Positions 1 through 8,643 of a stretch of 64,000 bases of DNA are shown in pieces. The position numbers and the translations under genes were made by a program. The first letter of the stretch is position 1. Each line of letters starts with the position of its first letter. The notes under the pieces were generated by a model. The model was given only the letters and a program-made list of their open reading frames with translations. It searched no databases and had not been told where the DNA came from. Source of the stretch: Hydrogenophaga sp. (GTDB lineage Bacteria > Pseudomonadota > Gammaproteobacteria > Burkholderiales > Burkholderiaceae_C); assembly GCF_018780385.1 (NCBI RefSeq), contig NZ_JADMJO010000033.1, positions 1 through 64,000 of the forward strand, read 5' to 3'.

Positions 1-465
1 GATCATGTAGCTGATGTAGTCGTCGAGCGAAAAGCCGCCGTGCAGCAGCGAGACGTCGCGTGCGTTGTGCCAGTCGGTGATGTAGACATCGTGGTCCTGC
101 AGCAAGGTGCGGGCGGTTTCGCGCAGCAGGGTGGCGAAGTGGCCCGAGAGCGGTGCCACCAGCAGCACCGGCGGCTGCGGCTCCACGCCCGCCTTGCGAA
201 AATGCAGCAACGTGCCGAAGGGCAGGGTGAGCACAACTTCTTCGGTCACGGGCACTTCCTGGTCACCCACCATCACCTGGCCAATGTTGTAGGGCGGGCG
301 CGAGTGCGTGAGACGCAGGCGCGAGATCACGTCGCAAGCCGAGGCCACTTTGCGCAGCACGCTGCGTTCGGTGTCTTGCAGCCACAGCGATGCGCTCAGG
401 TGCTGGGCCATGAGTCGCAACGGCGAGAGCAGGTCGGACTGGGTCTGGTAGGCCTGGTACAGCAT
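1..465 (-). CDS. phaZ: Intracellular polyhydroxyalkanoate depolymerase, N-terminal part (runs off window)
   Basis: The reverse strand reads without a stop from an ATG at 465 to the window edge, giving 155 residues. The opening MLYQAYQTQSDLL followed by a stretch mentioning LWLQDTERSVLRKVASACD is typical of the intracellular PHB depolymerases of Burkholderiales, which mobilise stored polyhydroxybutyrate in the cytoplasm. The catalytic serine and the rest of the alpha/beta-hydrolase fold would lie outside the window, so activity cannot be judged. The nearest gene, a glutathione transferase, is divergent. The family call comes from recognising the N-terminus and is fairly sure; the exact substrate chain length is not shown. 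Confidence 0.85.
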   Translation of the reverse strand, partial: MLYQAYQTQSDLLSPLRLMAQHLSASLWLQDTERSVLRKVASACDVISRLRLTHSRPPYNIGQVMVGDQEVPVTEEVVLTLPFGTLLHFRKAGVEPQPPVLLVAPLSGHFATLLRETARTLLQDHDVYITDWHNARDVSLLHGGFSLDDYISYMI

Positions 466-598
466 GGTGGGGTCCTGAAACAACGTGTTGCTGTGCAGGC
501 AAGTAACGCGCCAGCCGGGTCTGCACCGCCCCGGTGCGTGGCTGGGCACTTTTGTGGCACAGCCCTTGCTCAGAGCAGGGTCAACCAGGAGCATGTCC

Positions 599-1255
599 AT
601 GACCGCCACGGTACTCACGATCAGCAGCAAGAACTACGGAGCCTGGGCCCTGCGCGGCTGGCTGATGGCCCGGCTGGCCAAGCTGGAGTTTTCCGAGAAG
701 GTCATCTCGCCCGACGACCCGGCCATGAAGGCCGAGATGTTGCTGCTCTCGGCCTCGATGCGGGTGCCGGCGCTGGAGCACCAAGGCATTCACGTGTGGG
801 ACACGCTGGCCATTGGCGAATACATCAACGAAATCAAACCCAAGGCGGGTCTGTTGCCGGCCGACCGCGCAGCACGTGCGCACTGCCGGGCGATCTGTGG
901 CGAGATGCATTCGGGCTTCAGTTCCATGCGTTCGTCGCTGCCGATGAACATCAAGGCGCATTTTCCGAACTTCAAGCTCTGGTCACGCGCGCAGACGGAC
1001 ATCGACCGCATCGAGGCGATCTGGATCGAGTGCCTGGAAACCTATGGTGGCCCATACCTGTTTGGGGCCAAGCCCTGCATGGCGGACGCGATGTTTGCAC
1101 CGGTGGTGACGCGTTTCATCACCTACGGGGTGGCGATCGACGAGGCGTGTGTGGCGTATTGCGACACCATCATGGCGCTGCCGGCGATGAAGGAATGGGT
1201 GGCCGCTGCGGAGGCTGAGCCTGATGACATTGATGAGTTGGATGCTGAGTTCTGA
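599..1255 (+). CDS. Glutathione S-transferase family protein
   Basis: A 218-residue protein with an N-terminal thioredoxin-like half (about residues 1-85) and an alpha-helical C-terminal half. The motif MRVPALEHQGIHVWDT contains the cis-proline after a valine that contacts glutathione in this fold, and the serines near residue 9 (ISSKNYGAW) are candidate catalytic residues. Length matches the family (about 200-230). The ATG at 593 is only one base from the AGGAG at 587-591, so the in-frame ATG at 599 (seven bases away) is the better start. It probably conjugates or isomerises small electrophiles; the substrate is not indicated. It is convergent with the next cupin gene. Confidence 0.85.
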   Translation: MTATVLTISSKNYGAWALRGWLMARLAKLEFSEKVISPDDPAMKAEMLLLSASMRVPALEHQGIHVWDTLAIGEYINEIKPKAGLLPADRAARAHCRAICGEMHSGFSSMRSSLPMNIKAHFPNFKLWSRAQTDIDRIEAIWIECLETYGGPYLFGAKPCMADAMFAPVVTRFITYGVAIDEACVAYCDTIMALPAMKEWVAAAEAEPDDIDELDAEF

Positions 1256-1317
1256 CGGGTTCTTCGTTCGCTGCGTTTCTGGCGTCTACCTCGCGGGATC
1301 GGGCACCTGGGCGCTCT

Positions 1318-1389
1318 GCTCCGCGAATGTCCTCCGTGCCGGCTTCAAGGAGGAGGGGGCCGCAGGCCACCGGGGGACATTCGCGGAGC
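1318..1389. repeat. Long inverted repeat between convergent genes
   Basis: A perfect 15-base inverted repeat, GCTCCGCGAATGTCC at 1318-1332 and its complement at 1375-1389, encloses a 42-base GC-rich loop. It lies between the 3' ends of the glutathione transferase and cupin genes. It could act as a bidirectional transcription or mRNA-stability barrier. No T-run follows either arm, so it is not a canonical intrinsic terminator. Confidence 0.6.
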
Positions 1390-1446
1390 CGCGCACCCAT
1401 CCTCCCGGGCCACACAAACCAGGCAAGCCAGAAATCCCCCAACCAC

Positions 1447-1869
1447 CTAAACCCAAGGCGCAGGTTTGGGAATCTCACACACCGGCTCAACATCAATGGT
1501 CTTGAAGTCCGCCGGCGACACGATCTCCAGGTACTCCATGTCCGGCGAATAGTCGAACAGGTAGTGGCGGATGCCCGGGCGCTGGTGCACGCAGTCGCCG
1601 GCTTCCACCAAGGTCACCTGATCCTCGTACATGAACTTTGCCCAGCCCTTGATCATGATCACGATCTGGAAGTCCGCCTCGTGGCGGTGCCAGCCCGTGC
1701 CCTCCTCGGGCGGCAGGTTGGCCTTGACCAGATGCGCAATCACCTGGCCGTGGGTGGCGGCGGCAATGCCGAGGTCGCGGTAAAGGAAAAAATCCCTCAG
1801 ACCGCCGGTGGCGTAGGGGTTGTCGGTGCCTTTGACGTGCGAGAACAGGGTGCTGGTGCGGTCGAGCAT
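1447..1869 (-). CDS. Cupin-domain protein
   Basis: A 140-residue single-domain cupin. The metal-binding motif [14 protein letters not shown] near residue 60, followed by a strand with [12 protein letters not shown] and a second histidine region (HQRPGIRHY near residue 105), matches the conserved two-motif cupin barrel. The start at 1869 is fixed by an AAAGGAG six bases upstream. Such small cupins are metal-dependent isomerases, dioxygenases or sensors; nothing here identifies the ligand. No operon partner; aroC lies on the other strand upstream. Confidence 0.8.
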   Translation of the reverse strand: MLDRTSTLFSHVKGTDNPYATGGLRDFFLYRDLGIAAATHGQVIAHLVKANLPPEEGTGWHRHEADFQIVIMIKGWAKFMYEDQVTLVEAGDCVHQRPGIRHYLFDYSPDMEYLEIVSPADFKTIDVEPVCEIPKPAPWV

Positions 1870-2032
1870 GGAACGCTCCTTTCTGGGGCTGGACAGCAAC
1901 GATTTGCTGCACTGCAGCGCGAAGCACGAAGTGTTCCTGTCGCCCGACGGCTCTCAGGCACGGCATGTCGGGCAGACCACGCACCAGACTGGCCCATCGG
2001 TGCACCAGCGAGCCTCAGGGATAATCCAGCGC

Positions 2033-3133
2033 ATGAGCGGCAACACCTTCGGCACCCTGTTTTGCGTCACCAACTTTGGTGAATCCCACGGCCCGGCCAT
2101 TGGCTGCGTGATCGACGGCTGTCCGCCGGGCATGGAACTCAGCGAGGCCGACATCCAGACCGACCTGGACCGCCGCCGCCCGGGCACCAGCAAGTTCGTC
2201 ACGCAGCGCAACGAGCCCGATGCGGTGGAGATCCTGAGCGGCGTGTACGAGGGCAAGACCACCGGCACACCCATCGCCCTGCTGATCCGCAACACCGACC
2301 AGCGCAGCAAGGACTACGGCAACATCCTGCAGACCTTCCGCCCCGGCCACGCCGACTACACCTACTGGCAGAAATACGGCATCCGCGATCCGCGCGGCGG
2401 TGGGCGCAGCTCGGCCCGCCTGACCGCGCCCACCGTGGCCGCCGGTGCCGTGGCGCGCAAGTGGCTGAAAGAGAAGTTCGGCACCACGTTCGTGGGCTGC
2501 ATGACGCAGATCGGCGATGTGGTCGTGCCGTTCGAGAGCTGGGAGCATGTGCCCAACAACCCGTTCTTCGCGCCCGTGGCCGACGTGTCGGCGCTGGAGG
2601 ACTACATGAACGCGCTGCGCAAGAGCGGCGATTCGTGTGGCGCGCGCATCCGCGTCACCGCGCAGGGCATGCCCGTGGGCCTGGGCCAGCCGCTGTACGA
2701 CCGGCTCGATGCCGACATCGCCTACGCCATGCTCGGCCTCAATGCCGTCAAGGGCGTGGAGATCGGCGCCGGGTTTGCCAGCGTGTCCGACAAGGGCAGC
2801 ACGCACGGCGACAGCCTCACGCCCGAGGGCTTCGCGGCCAACAAGGCTGGCGGTGTGCTGGGTGGCATCAGCACCGGGCAAGACCTGGAGGTCTCGATCG
2901 CGATCAAGCCCACCAGCTCCATCCTGATCCCGCGCGAGACCATCGATGTGGCAGGCGCGCCCACCGAGATCATCACCAAAGGCCGTCACGACCCCTGCGT
3001 GGGCATCCGCGCCACGCCGATTGCTGAAGCGCTGCTGGCGCTGGTGGTGATGGACCACGCGCTGCGCCACCGCGCGCAGTGCGGCGACGTGCAACTGCCC
3101 ACACCCGATATCGCTGCCAAAGCGCGCGGCTAA
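2033..3133 (+). CDS. aroC: Chorismate synthase
   Basis: A 366-residue protein that catalyses the last shikimate-pathway step, conversion of 5-enolpyruvylshikimate-3-phosphate to chorismate, using reduced FMN. The family signatures GESHGPAIG near residue 17, [14 protein letters not shown] near residue 105 and [12 protein letters not shown] just after it are all intact, and length matches E. coli AroC (361). The start was placed at the ATG giving the canonical MSGNTFG opening; the reading frame extends upstream but lacks homology there. aroQ and aroE also lie in the first 8 kb but as separate transcription units. Confidence 0.97.
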   Translation: MSGNTFGTLFCVTNFGESHGPAIGCVIDGCPPGMELSEADIQTDLDRRRPGTSKFVTQRNEPDAVEILSGVYEGKTTGTPIALLIRNTDQRSKDYGNILQTFRPGHADYTYWQKYGIRDPRGGGRSSARLTAPTVAAGAVARKWLKEKFGTTFVGCMTQIGDVVVPFESWEHVPNNPFFAPVADVSALEDYMNALRKSGDSCGARIRVTAQGMPVGLGQPLYDRLDADIAYAMLGLNAVKGVEIGAGFASVSDKGSTHGDSLTPEGFAANKAGGVLGGISTGQDLEVSIAIKPTSSILIPRETIDVAGAPTEIITKGRHDPCVGIRATPIAEALLALVVMDHALRHRAQCGDVQLPTPDIAAKARG

Positions 3134-3141
3134 CCATCGAC

Positions 3142-3201
3142 CCGTTCGGGCTGAGCCTGTCGAAGCCCTCGCGAGCCCTTCGACGGGTTCAGGGCGAACG
3201 G
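3142..3201. repeat. REP-like palindromic repeat, copy 1
   Basis: Two oppositely oriented copies of a roughly 26-base unit (core GCTGAGCCTGTCGAAG) form an imperfect hairpin filling the gap between aroC and the transporter gene. The same unit recurs at 17015-17147, 25687-25760 and, as a half copy, 55570-55596. The distal end of the repeat abuts the GGAG that serves the downstream GTG start. Confidence 0.8.
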
Positions 3202-3209
3202 AGATTCCT

Positions 3210-4388
3210 GTGAGCCAGAAAAGACAGTTGTTTCCGTTTGCCATGCTCAGCGCGAGCTACTTCGCGCACATCGGCTTCTTCAATCCCTACCTCCCGCTCT
3301 GGCTCAAGGAGCTCGGGTTCAGCCTGCTGGCCATCAGCGTGCTGACGTCGGTGCAGTCGGCATCGCGCCTGTTTGCGCCCTACCTTTGGGGGTCGCTGAG
3401 TGATCGCACCGGCGAGCGGGTGCGGCTGCTTCGCTATGGCGCCACCGTGGCCCTGCTGCTCTCGCTCGGCCTGTGGTTCGAACTGGGCGGCGTGGGGCTC
3501 TTTGTGGTGCTGCTGCTGATGTTCACCCACACCAGCGGGATGATGCCCATGAGCGAGGCCGCGCTGGCGCATCTGGTGAGCCACGGCGGTGCGTTCGACG
3601 CCCGGCGCTACGGCCGCATCCGCCTGTGGGGCTCGCTGGGGTTTCTGGTGACGGTGGTGACGGCGGGGTTCTGGTTCGAGCGGTTCGGTCTGGTGCACTT
3701 TCCCGCCTGGACACTGGCCACGCTGGCCGCCGTGACGATCAGCGTGTGGCTGCTGCCCGACTTTCGCGAACCGGCCCACGCCGACGAGGTGCAGCCCAGC
3801 GTGTGGCCGGTGTTGCGCCAGCCGCCGGTGCGCTGGTTCTTCGCGGCGGTGTTCTTTCATGTGCTCGCGCACATCTTCATCTACATCTTCTTCTCGCTCT
3901 ACCTCGACTCGCTGGGCTACAGCAAGACGGTGATCGGTCTGCTGTGGGCGCTGTCGGTGGTGATCGAGATCGGCTGGTTCTTCACCCAGGGCCGTTGGCT
4001 GCCGCGCCTGTCGCTCTCGGCCTGGCTGGTGCTGGCCGCGGCGCTCATGGCCTTGCGCATGGGTCTCACCGCCGGTTTCCCGCTGGTGTGGCCGCTGCTG
4101 CTGGTGGCCCAGGCACTGCACGCCATCACCTTCGCCGCGCACCACACGGTGTGCATCGCGCTGCTGTCGCACCACTTTCCCGGCCGCCTGCGTGGGCGCG
4201 GCCAGGCGCTGTACACCGTGGTGGGCTACGGCCTGCCGGGCGTGGTGGGCGGTGTGGCCGGCGGGTTCCTCAGTTCGGCGCTGGGGCTGGCCAGCGTGTT
4301 CTGGCTGTCATCGGCCTGCGCCGTGGCCGCCTGCGCCTGCGCGCTCAGGGTTTGGGCGTTTCAGCGGACCAGCGCTGCAGCGGGTTGA
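3210..4388 (+). CDS. MFS transporter, 3-phenylpropionate (HcaT)/LacY-like
   Basis: A 392-residue, very hydrophobic protein with about 12 predicted membrane helices. The opening FAMLSASYFAHIGFFNPYLPLWLKE and the loop GSLSDRTGERVRLLRYG (the MFS loop 2-3 signature) fit the MFS_1-like family that includes HcaT and LacY. It should sit in the inner membrane and export or import a small metabolite by proton coupling; substrate unknown. The start is GTG at 3210 with GGAG six bases upstream, at the edge of a palindromic repeat. The 3' end overlaps the convergent EamA gene by 44 bases. Confidence 0.85.
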   Translation: MSQKRQLFPFAMLSASYFAHIGFFNPYLPLWLKELGFSLLAISVLTSVQSASRLFAPYLWGSLSDRTGERVRLLRYGATVALLLSLGLWFELGGVGLFVVLLLMFTHTSGMMPMSEAALAHLVSHGGAFDARRYGRIRLWGSLGFLVTVVTAGFWFERFGLVHFPAWTLATLAAVTISVWLLPDFREPAHADEVQPSVWPVLRQPPVRWFFAAVFFHVLAHIFIYIFFSLYLDSLGYSKTVIGLLWALSVVIEIGWFFTQGRWLPRLSLSAWLVLAAALMALRMGLTAGFPLVWPLLLVAQALHAITFAAHHTVCIALLSHHFPGRLRGRGQALYTVVGYGLPGVVGGVAGGFLSSALGLASVFWLSSACAVAACACALRVWAFQRTSAAAG

Positions 4389-5235
4389 AGCCCGTCACCA
4401 GCGCGGTGGCCAGCAGCACCAGCGCCCCGCCGGCAAAGATGCCGGACGACAAGGTCTCACCGAGGAACAGGTGGCCCCAGGTCACACCGAACACGGGAAT
4501 CAGGAAGGCCGGGCTCATGGCCGCTACCGGGGTCACGTGTCGAATGATGCGCAAGTGCGCCCAGTAGGCCAGGCCCGAGGTGACCACGCCCATGACGACC
4601 AGCGCACCCGTTGCCGCCGGTGTGAACTGGGCTTGCGGCCAGGCCCACACAGCGCCGGGGAACACCAGCACCATGGCGGCGAGGTGGATGCCCGCTGCGA
4701 TCGCCAGCGGCTGCATGCGGGTGGTGGCGCGTTTCATGAGCGGGGTGGAGCAGCCGTAGCAGGCGGCCGCCAGGATGCAGGCCAGGGCAGCGGCGATGGT
4801 CCCGGCGTCGGGATGCACCGGGCCCAGCCGCACGATCAGACCCACGCCGATGAAACCGCACAGGCAGCCCAGCAGCTTGCGCGCGGTGAGGGTGTCTTCC
4901 TTGAACCAGCTGGACGCCAGCGTGCCGAACAACACCGCCGTGGTGTTGAGCAGGGCGCTGTAGCCGGCCGGCAGGCGCAGCGCGGCCCAGGCGTAGAGCA
5001 GGAAGGGCACGGCCACCGACAGCGCGCCCAGCAGCAACAGCTCGCGCCAGTGCTCCCACGGCCAGCGCTGTTTCAGGCCCCGCATGATGAAGCCCAGGGT
5101 GAGACCGGCCAGCGCCACACGGCAACCCGCCAGCACCATCGGCCCCGTCACGGGACTGGCGATGCGGATGAACAGGAAGGACGCGCCCCAGAGGGCTGAC
5201 AGGCCCACGAGCTGGGCGAAATGGCGGGTTTTCAC
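4345..5235 (-). CDS. EamA/DMT-family transporter
   Basis: A 296-residue inner-membrane protein with two tandem EamA repeats (about residues 8-140 and 150-285) and about ten hydrophobic helices; the motif SALWGASFLFIRIA near the start is characteristic of the drug/metabolite transporter superfamily. It starts with GTG at 5235, seven bases after the aroQ stop, so it is probably co-transcribed with aroQ and read through. A longer in-frame opening would intrude into aroQ and lacks family similarity. Substrate unknown. The last 44 bases overlap the convergent MFS gene. Confidence 0.85.
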   Translation of the reverse strand: MKTRHFAQLVGLSALWGASFLFIRIASPVTGPMVLAGCRVALAGLTLGFIMRGLKQRWPWEHWRELLLLGALSVAVPFLLYAWAALRLPAGYSALLNTTAVLFGTLASSWFKEDTLTARKLLGCLCGFIGVGLIVRLGPVHPDAGTIAAALACILAAACYGCSTPLMKRATTRMQPLAIAAGIHLAAMVLVFPGAVWAWPQAQFTPAATGALVVMGVVTSGLAYWAHLRIIRHVTPVAAMSPAFLIPVFGVTWGHLFLGETLSSGIFAGGALVLLATALVTGFNPLQRWSAETPKP

Positions 5236-5242
5236 CGCACGA

Positions 5243-5701
5243 TCAGGCGGCGCCGGCTTTGCGAGCCAGGCCTTCGATGGCCAGGCGGTAGCCGTCGGTG
5301 CCAAAGCCGACCACGATGCCTGCCGCGGCCGGCGACAGGTACGAGTGGTGGCGGAAGGCCTCGCGTGCGTGCACGTTGGAGATGTGCACCTCGATCACCG
5401 GCAGGGGTTTGACGCCACCGATGGCGTCGAACAAGGCCACCGAGGTGTGGGTGAGGGCGCCAGCGTTGAACACCACGCCGGCCAGTTCTCCAGCCTTGAA
5501 GCGCCGGCCCGCGTCCTGGATCTGGTCGATCAGAGCGCCCTCGTGGTTGCTCTGGAAACACTCCACCGCAAACCCCAGCCGCTTGCCGTGGTCAACGCAC
5601 TCGGCTTCCACCTCGGCCAGCGTGGTGGCGCCGTACACCGCGGGTTCGCGGGTACCGAGCAGGTTGAGGTTGGGGCCGTTCAGGATGAGCAGGGTCTTCA
5701 T
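5243..5701 (-). CDS. aroQ: Type II 3-dehydroquinate dehydratase
   Basis: A 152-residue class II dehydroquinase (shikimate pathway, 3-dehydroquinate to 3-dehydroshikimate). The [16 protein letters not shown] block gives the active-site Arg18 and Tyr23, VEVHISN gives the catalytic His near residue 100, and the THTSVAL block is present. The preceding residues read [10 protein letters not shown] where most relatives have N-P-A/G-A-Y, a minor divergence that may mark a paralogue. Length matches the family (about 150). A downstream EamA gene follows at seven bases on the same strand. Confidence 0.93.
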   Translation of the reverse strand: MKTLLILNGPNLNLLGTREPAVYGATTLAEVEAECVDHGKRLGFAVECFQSNHEGALIDQIQDAGRRFKAGELAGVVFNAGALTHTSVALFDAIGGVKPLPVIEVHISNVHAREAFRHHSYLSPAAAGIVVGFGTDGYRLAIEGLARKAGAA

Positions 5702-5898
5702 GGCGTTTGGGTGTGCTGGCCGAGGGTTGGGCGACGGAAGTATAGGCCGCGGGTGGCGGCTGTCCGGCCGGCGACTGCCTTGCGTGGGCCTGAGGGTTTG
5801 CCCCGTGTCGGCGGCCGGGACTCGCGGGGATGCTTCGGTTGCGCCCATCGTTTCCGCAAACAGAACGGCGCATCACAACAAACATCAGGAGACATTTC

Positions 5899-6924
5899 AT
5901 GACTTTCAAGCGCATTCGCTCCTCCCTGCGCGCTCTGCTGCTGCCCGCGCTGGTCGCGGTGTCGGTATCGGCGCACGCCGGGCCGTTTTCCGGCATCTTC
6001 GTGTTTGGCGACAGCTTGTCGGACACGGGGAACCTGAGCCTGGCCACGGGCGGTGCCGCGCCGGGCACGGCACAACCCTACGCTGACGGTCGTTACTCGA
6101 ACGGGCCGCTGTGGGTGGAAGGCCTTGCCTTTGGCCTGGGCCTCGCTGGGCAGGCCAGCTCCTATCTCACCGGCGGCAACAACTTCGCGTACGCCGGTGC
6201 CCGCACGGGCACGGGCAGCAGCCCGCCCGGGGTGTTGGCGCAGGTCGCGGGCATCTGGGGCAGCGGCCCGGTGCCCGTGCCCGGAAGTGCCGATCCCAAC
6301 GCCTTGTATGTGGTGGTGGGCGGCGGCAACGACATGCGCGATGCCCGCCTTGCTTTTCAGGGGAACACGGCGGCCGATGTCCTGGGTCGCCAGGCTGCGG
6401 CGATCGCCGCCATCACCGACCTGGCCACCACCATCGGCTACCTCGCCGCCAGCGGTGCGCAAAACGTGCTGATCGCCAGCTTGCCCGACCTGGGCAACAC
6501 ACCCGAAGCCGCGCTGCTGGGACTTCAGGCCGCGTCTGCCGACGCCTCGGCCCGATTCAATGCGCTGGTGCCCACACTGTTCGGCCTGGAGTCGCTGTTT
6601 CCCAGCCTCAACGTCGAGCTGCTCGACATGGCGGGTATCGCGGTCAACGTGCTGGCGAATCCGGGCGCTTACGGCGTGACCAACACCACCCTGCCGTGCG
6701 GCGCCTTCTTCTTCAGCGCCGGCGCCGACTGCGCGAATTCGCTGTTCTCCGACACGCTGCACCCGTCTGCCTTCGTGCACGGCCTGTTTGCCCGGGCCTC
6801 GCTGGAGATCTACGGCGTGCCGACTCCTGGCACGCTGGCGCTCATGGTGCTGGCCTTGTTCGTGCTGGTGGGGGTGCAGCGCAGCCGTGCGGGCGTTCAG
6901 GCCAGCGGCACTGTGAGCTGCTGA
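5899..6924 (+). CDS. GDSL/SGNH-family esterase with PEP-CTERM-like anchor
   Basis: A 341-residue secreted protein. A signal peptide ends near AHA (residue 27), followed at once by block I FVFGDSLSDTGN with nucleophile Ser39, block III VVVGGGNDM and block V SDTLHPSAFVH with the Asp/His pair, so the SGNH hydrolase triad is complete. The C-terminus has VPTPGTLAL, a hydrophobic helix and an Arg-rich end: a slightly variant PEP-CTERM sorting signal recognised by exosortase. CAGGAGA six bases before ATG 5899 sets the start. It probably acts at the cell surface or in exopolysaccharide on ester or lipid substrates. The last 28 bases overlap aroE. Confidence 0.85.
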   Translation: MTFKRIRSSLRALLLPALVAVSVSAHAGPFSGIFVFGDSLSDTGNLSLATGGAAPGTAQPYADGRYSNGPLWVEGLAFGLGLAGQASSYLTGGNNFAYAGARTGTGSSPPGVLAQVAGIWGSGPVPVPGSADPNALYVVVGGGNDMRDARLAFQGNTAADVLGRQAAAIAAITDLATTIGYLAASGAQNVLIASLPDLGNTPEAALLGLQAASADASARFNALVPTLFGLESLFPSLNVELLDMAGIAVNVLANPGAYGVTNTTLPCGAFFFSAGADCANSLFSDTLHPSAFVHGLFARASLEIYGVPTPGTLALMVLALFVLVGVQRSRAGVQASGTVSC

Positions 6925-7718
6925 ATCACGGCGCGGGTTTCGGGCCGCACGCCGCGCCACCAGGCAAAAGCCTCTGCGGCCTGCTCGATCAGCATGCCCA
7001 CGCCGTCGGCCACGGTGCTCACGCCGGCGGCCTGGGCCTGTTTCAGAAACGGTGTGAGGCCCTTGCCGTAGACCATGTCGTAGGCCACGGCGCCGGGTGC
7101 GAACAGGCCGGGCGGCAAGGGGAGGGTTTCGCCACTGAGCCCGGCCGAGGTTGCGTTGATCACGATGTCGAAGGCCTGGCCGGTCAGATCGTCGTAGCCA
7201 CCCGTCTGCACGGTGGCGTGGTCGGCGAAATCGCGCCGCAGCTCGTGCGCCTTGTCGGCCGTGCGGTTGGCCACCGCGAGCAGCGCTGGCGCTTGTTCCG
7301 CGATAGGCAGCAGCGCGCCGCGTGTGGCACCGCCCGCGCCCAGCAGCAGCACGCGTTTGCCGGCGAGCGGGCAGCCCAGGTTGCGCTGCAGGTCGTTGAC
7401 CAGGCCAACGCCGTCGAAGTTGTCGGCCAGGATGCGTTCCCCGTCGAACTTGAGGCAGTTGGCCGCTCCGGCCAGTCGGGCGCGTTCGCTCGGCTCGGTC
7501 GCGATTTCAAACGCCTGCAGCTTGAAGGGCAGACTCACGTTGAGCCCACGTCCGCCGCTGGCGCGAAAGCCCAGCACGGTGTCGCTGAAGCCGTCCAGCG
7601 GCGTCTCGATGGCGGTGTAGCCGATGTCCTGCCCGGTGGCCTGGGCGAACAGGCTGTGGATCAGGGGCGACTTGCTGTGGCCAATGGGGTTGCCGAGGAC
7701 GGCGTAGCGGTCGGTCAT
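6897..7718 (-). CDS. aroE: Shikimate dehydrogenase
   Basis: A 273-residue NADP-dependent enzyme reducing 3-dehydroshikimate to shikimate. The substrate-binding block GNPIGHSKSPLIH near residue 8, SLPFKLQAF with the catalytic Lys, the nucleotide-binding GAGGATRGALLP near residue 125 and NATSAGLSGE are present. The start is the ATG at 7718 giving MTDRYAVLGNP; upstream in-frame residues are not conserved. Its 3' end overlaps the convergent GDSL gene. The lysine block reads S-L-P-F-K rather than the usual V-P-F-K, a conservative change. Confidence 0.95.
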   Translation of the reverse strand: MTDRYAVLGNPIGHSKSPLIHSLFAQATGQDIGYTAIETPLDGFSDTVLGFRASGGRGLNVSLPFKLQAFEIATEPSERARLAGAANCLKFDGERILADNFDGVGLVNDLQRNLGCPLAGKRVLLLGAGGATRGALLPIAEQAPALLAVANRTADKAHELRRDFADHATVQTGGYDDLTGQAFDIVINATSAGLSGETLPLPPGLFAPGAVAYDMVYGKGLTPFLKQAQAAGVSTVADGVGMLIEQAAEAFAWWRGVRPETRAVIQQLTVPLA

Positions 7719-7809
7719 GGACGTGAGGCAAAGTGGAGTGGGGTGCGGCAATTGTGTCGCAAGCCCCTGCGGCTTTTGCGGTCAAGGGGCACGGCCTACC
7801 ATCGCGGCC

Positions 7810-8463
7810 ATGACCACATCCTTCAAGATCGATTTTGTGTCCGACGTGTCCTGCCCCTGGTGCGCTGTCGGGCTGGGCGCGCTCGAAGAAGCGCTGGGCA
7901 AGCTGAAGGGCGAGGTGTCGGCCGAGCTGCATTTTCAGCCGTTCGAACTCAACCCGCAGATGGGTGCAGAAGGCCAGGACATCGGCGAGCACCTGACGCA
8001 GAAATACGGCTCCACCGCCGCACAGCAGGTGCAGATCCGCGAGACCATCCGCGCGCGCGGCGCCGAGGTGGGCTTTGCTTTCAATCCCGCAGGCCGCGGC
8101 CGCGTCTGGAACACCTTTGACGCTCACCGTCTGCTGCACTGGGCCGAGCTCGATGGCGCGCCGGGCCAACAACACGCGCTGAAGAAGGCGTTTCTCGCGG
8201 CCTGCCACACACGGTCGGAAGCCATGGCCGACCACGGCGTGCTGCTGGCCTGCGTGCGCGAGGTGGGGTTGGACGAGGCACGGGCGCAGGCCATTCTGGC
8301 GAGCGACGAGTTTGCGCAGGCCGTGCGCGAGCGCGAGGCCTTCTACACCAGTGCGGGCATTCATTCGGTGCCGGCGGTGATCATCAACGACCGGCATCTG
8401 ATCTCGGGTGGGCAGCCTGCGGCGGTGTTCGAGCAGGCTTTGAGGCAGATTGCGGCAGGTTGA
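7810..8463 (+). CDS. DsbA-family (FrnE-like) thioredoxin-fold oxidoreductase
   Basis: A 217-residue cytoplasmic protein (no signal peptide) with the redox motif SCPWC near residue 15 inside a DsbA/thioredoxin fold, helical insertion in the middle and a cis-proline region IHSVPAVIIND near residue 185. This layout matches the FrnE/2-hydroxychromene-2-carboxylate isomerase-like subgroup, often linked to polyketide or oxidative-stress chemistry. The CPWC pair suggests dithiol-disulfide exchange rather than isomerase activity. It stands alone between aroE and a LysR gene. Confidence 0.85.
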   Translation: MTTSFKIDFVSDVSCPWCAVGLGALEEALGKLKGEVSAELHFQPFELNPQMGAEGQDIGEHLTQKYGSTAAQQVQIRETIRARGAEVGFAFNPAGRGRVWNTFDAHRLLHWAELDGAPGQQHALKKAFLAACHTRSEAMADHGVLLACVREVGLDEARAQAILASDEFAQAVREREAFYTSAGIHSVPAVIINDRHLISGGQPAAVFEQALRQIAAG

Positions 8464-8643
8464 GTCCTGCCGCCCGCCTGCCGGTGTGGCCAGGCGGCGC
8501 GATGGCGCTGGAGGCCTCCGGAGCCAGGACAGCGCGGATTCGGGAGCGTGGCTGTTCGTGACAAACTTGCAGCCGTTTCGGCACTTTTTCCAGACCGCCC
8601 GGGAATCGTGTAGTCCGCCACCCCAGCTGCCTGGCACTTCCGT

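Noticed and set aside
5702..5898. Sigma-54 promoter in front of the GDSL PEP-CTERM gene
   Set aside because: GG and GC pairs occur at 11 or 12 bases but not at the required 10, so no convincing site was found, unlike the second PEP-CTERM gene.
6111..8120. A 669-codon plus-strand frame spanning the GDSL gene, aroE and part of the DsbA-like gene
   Set aside because: It runs across three well-supported genes in other frames, and its translation shows no motif.
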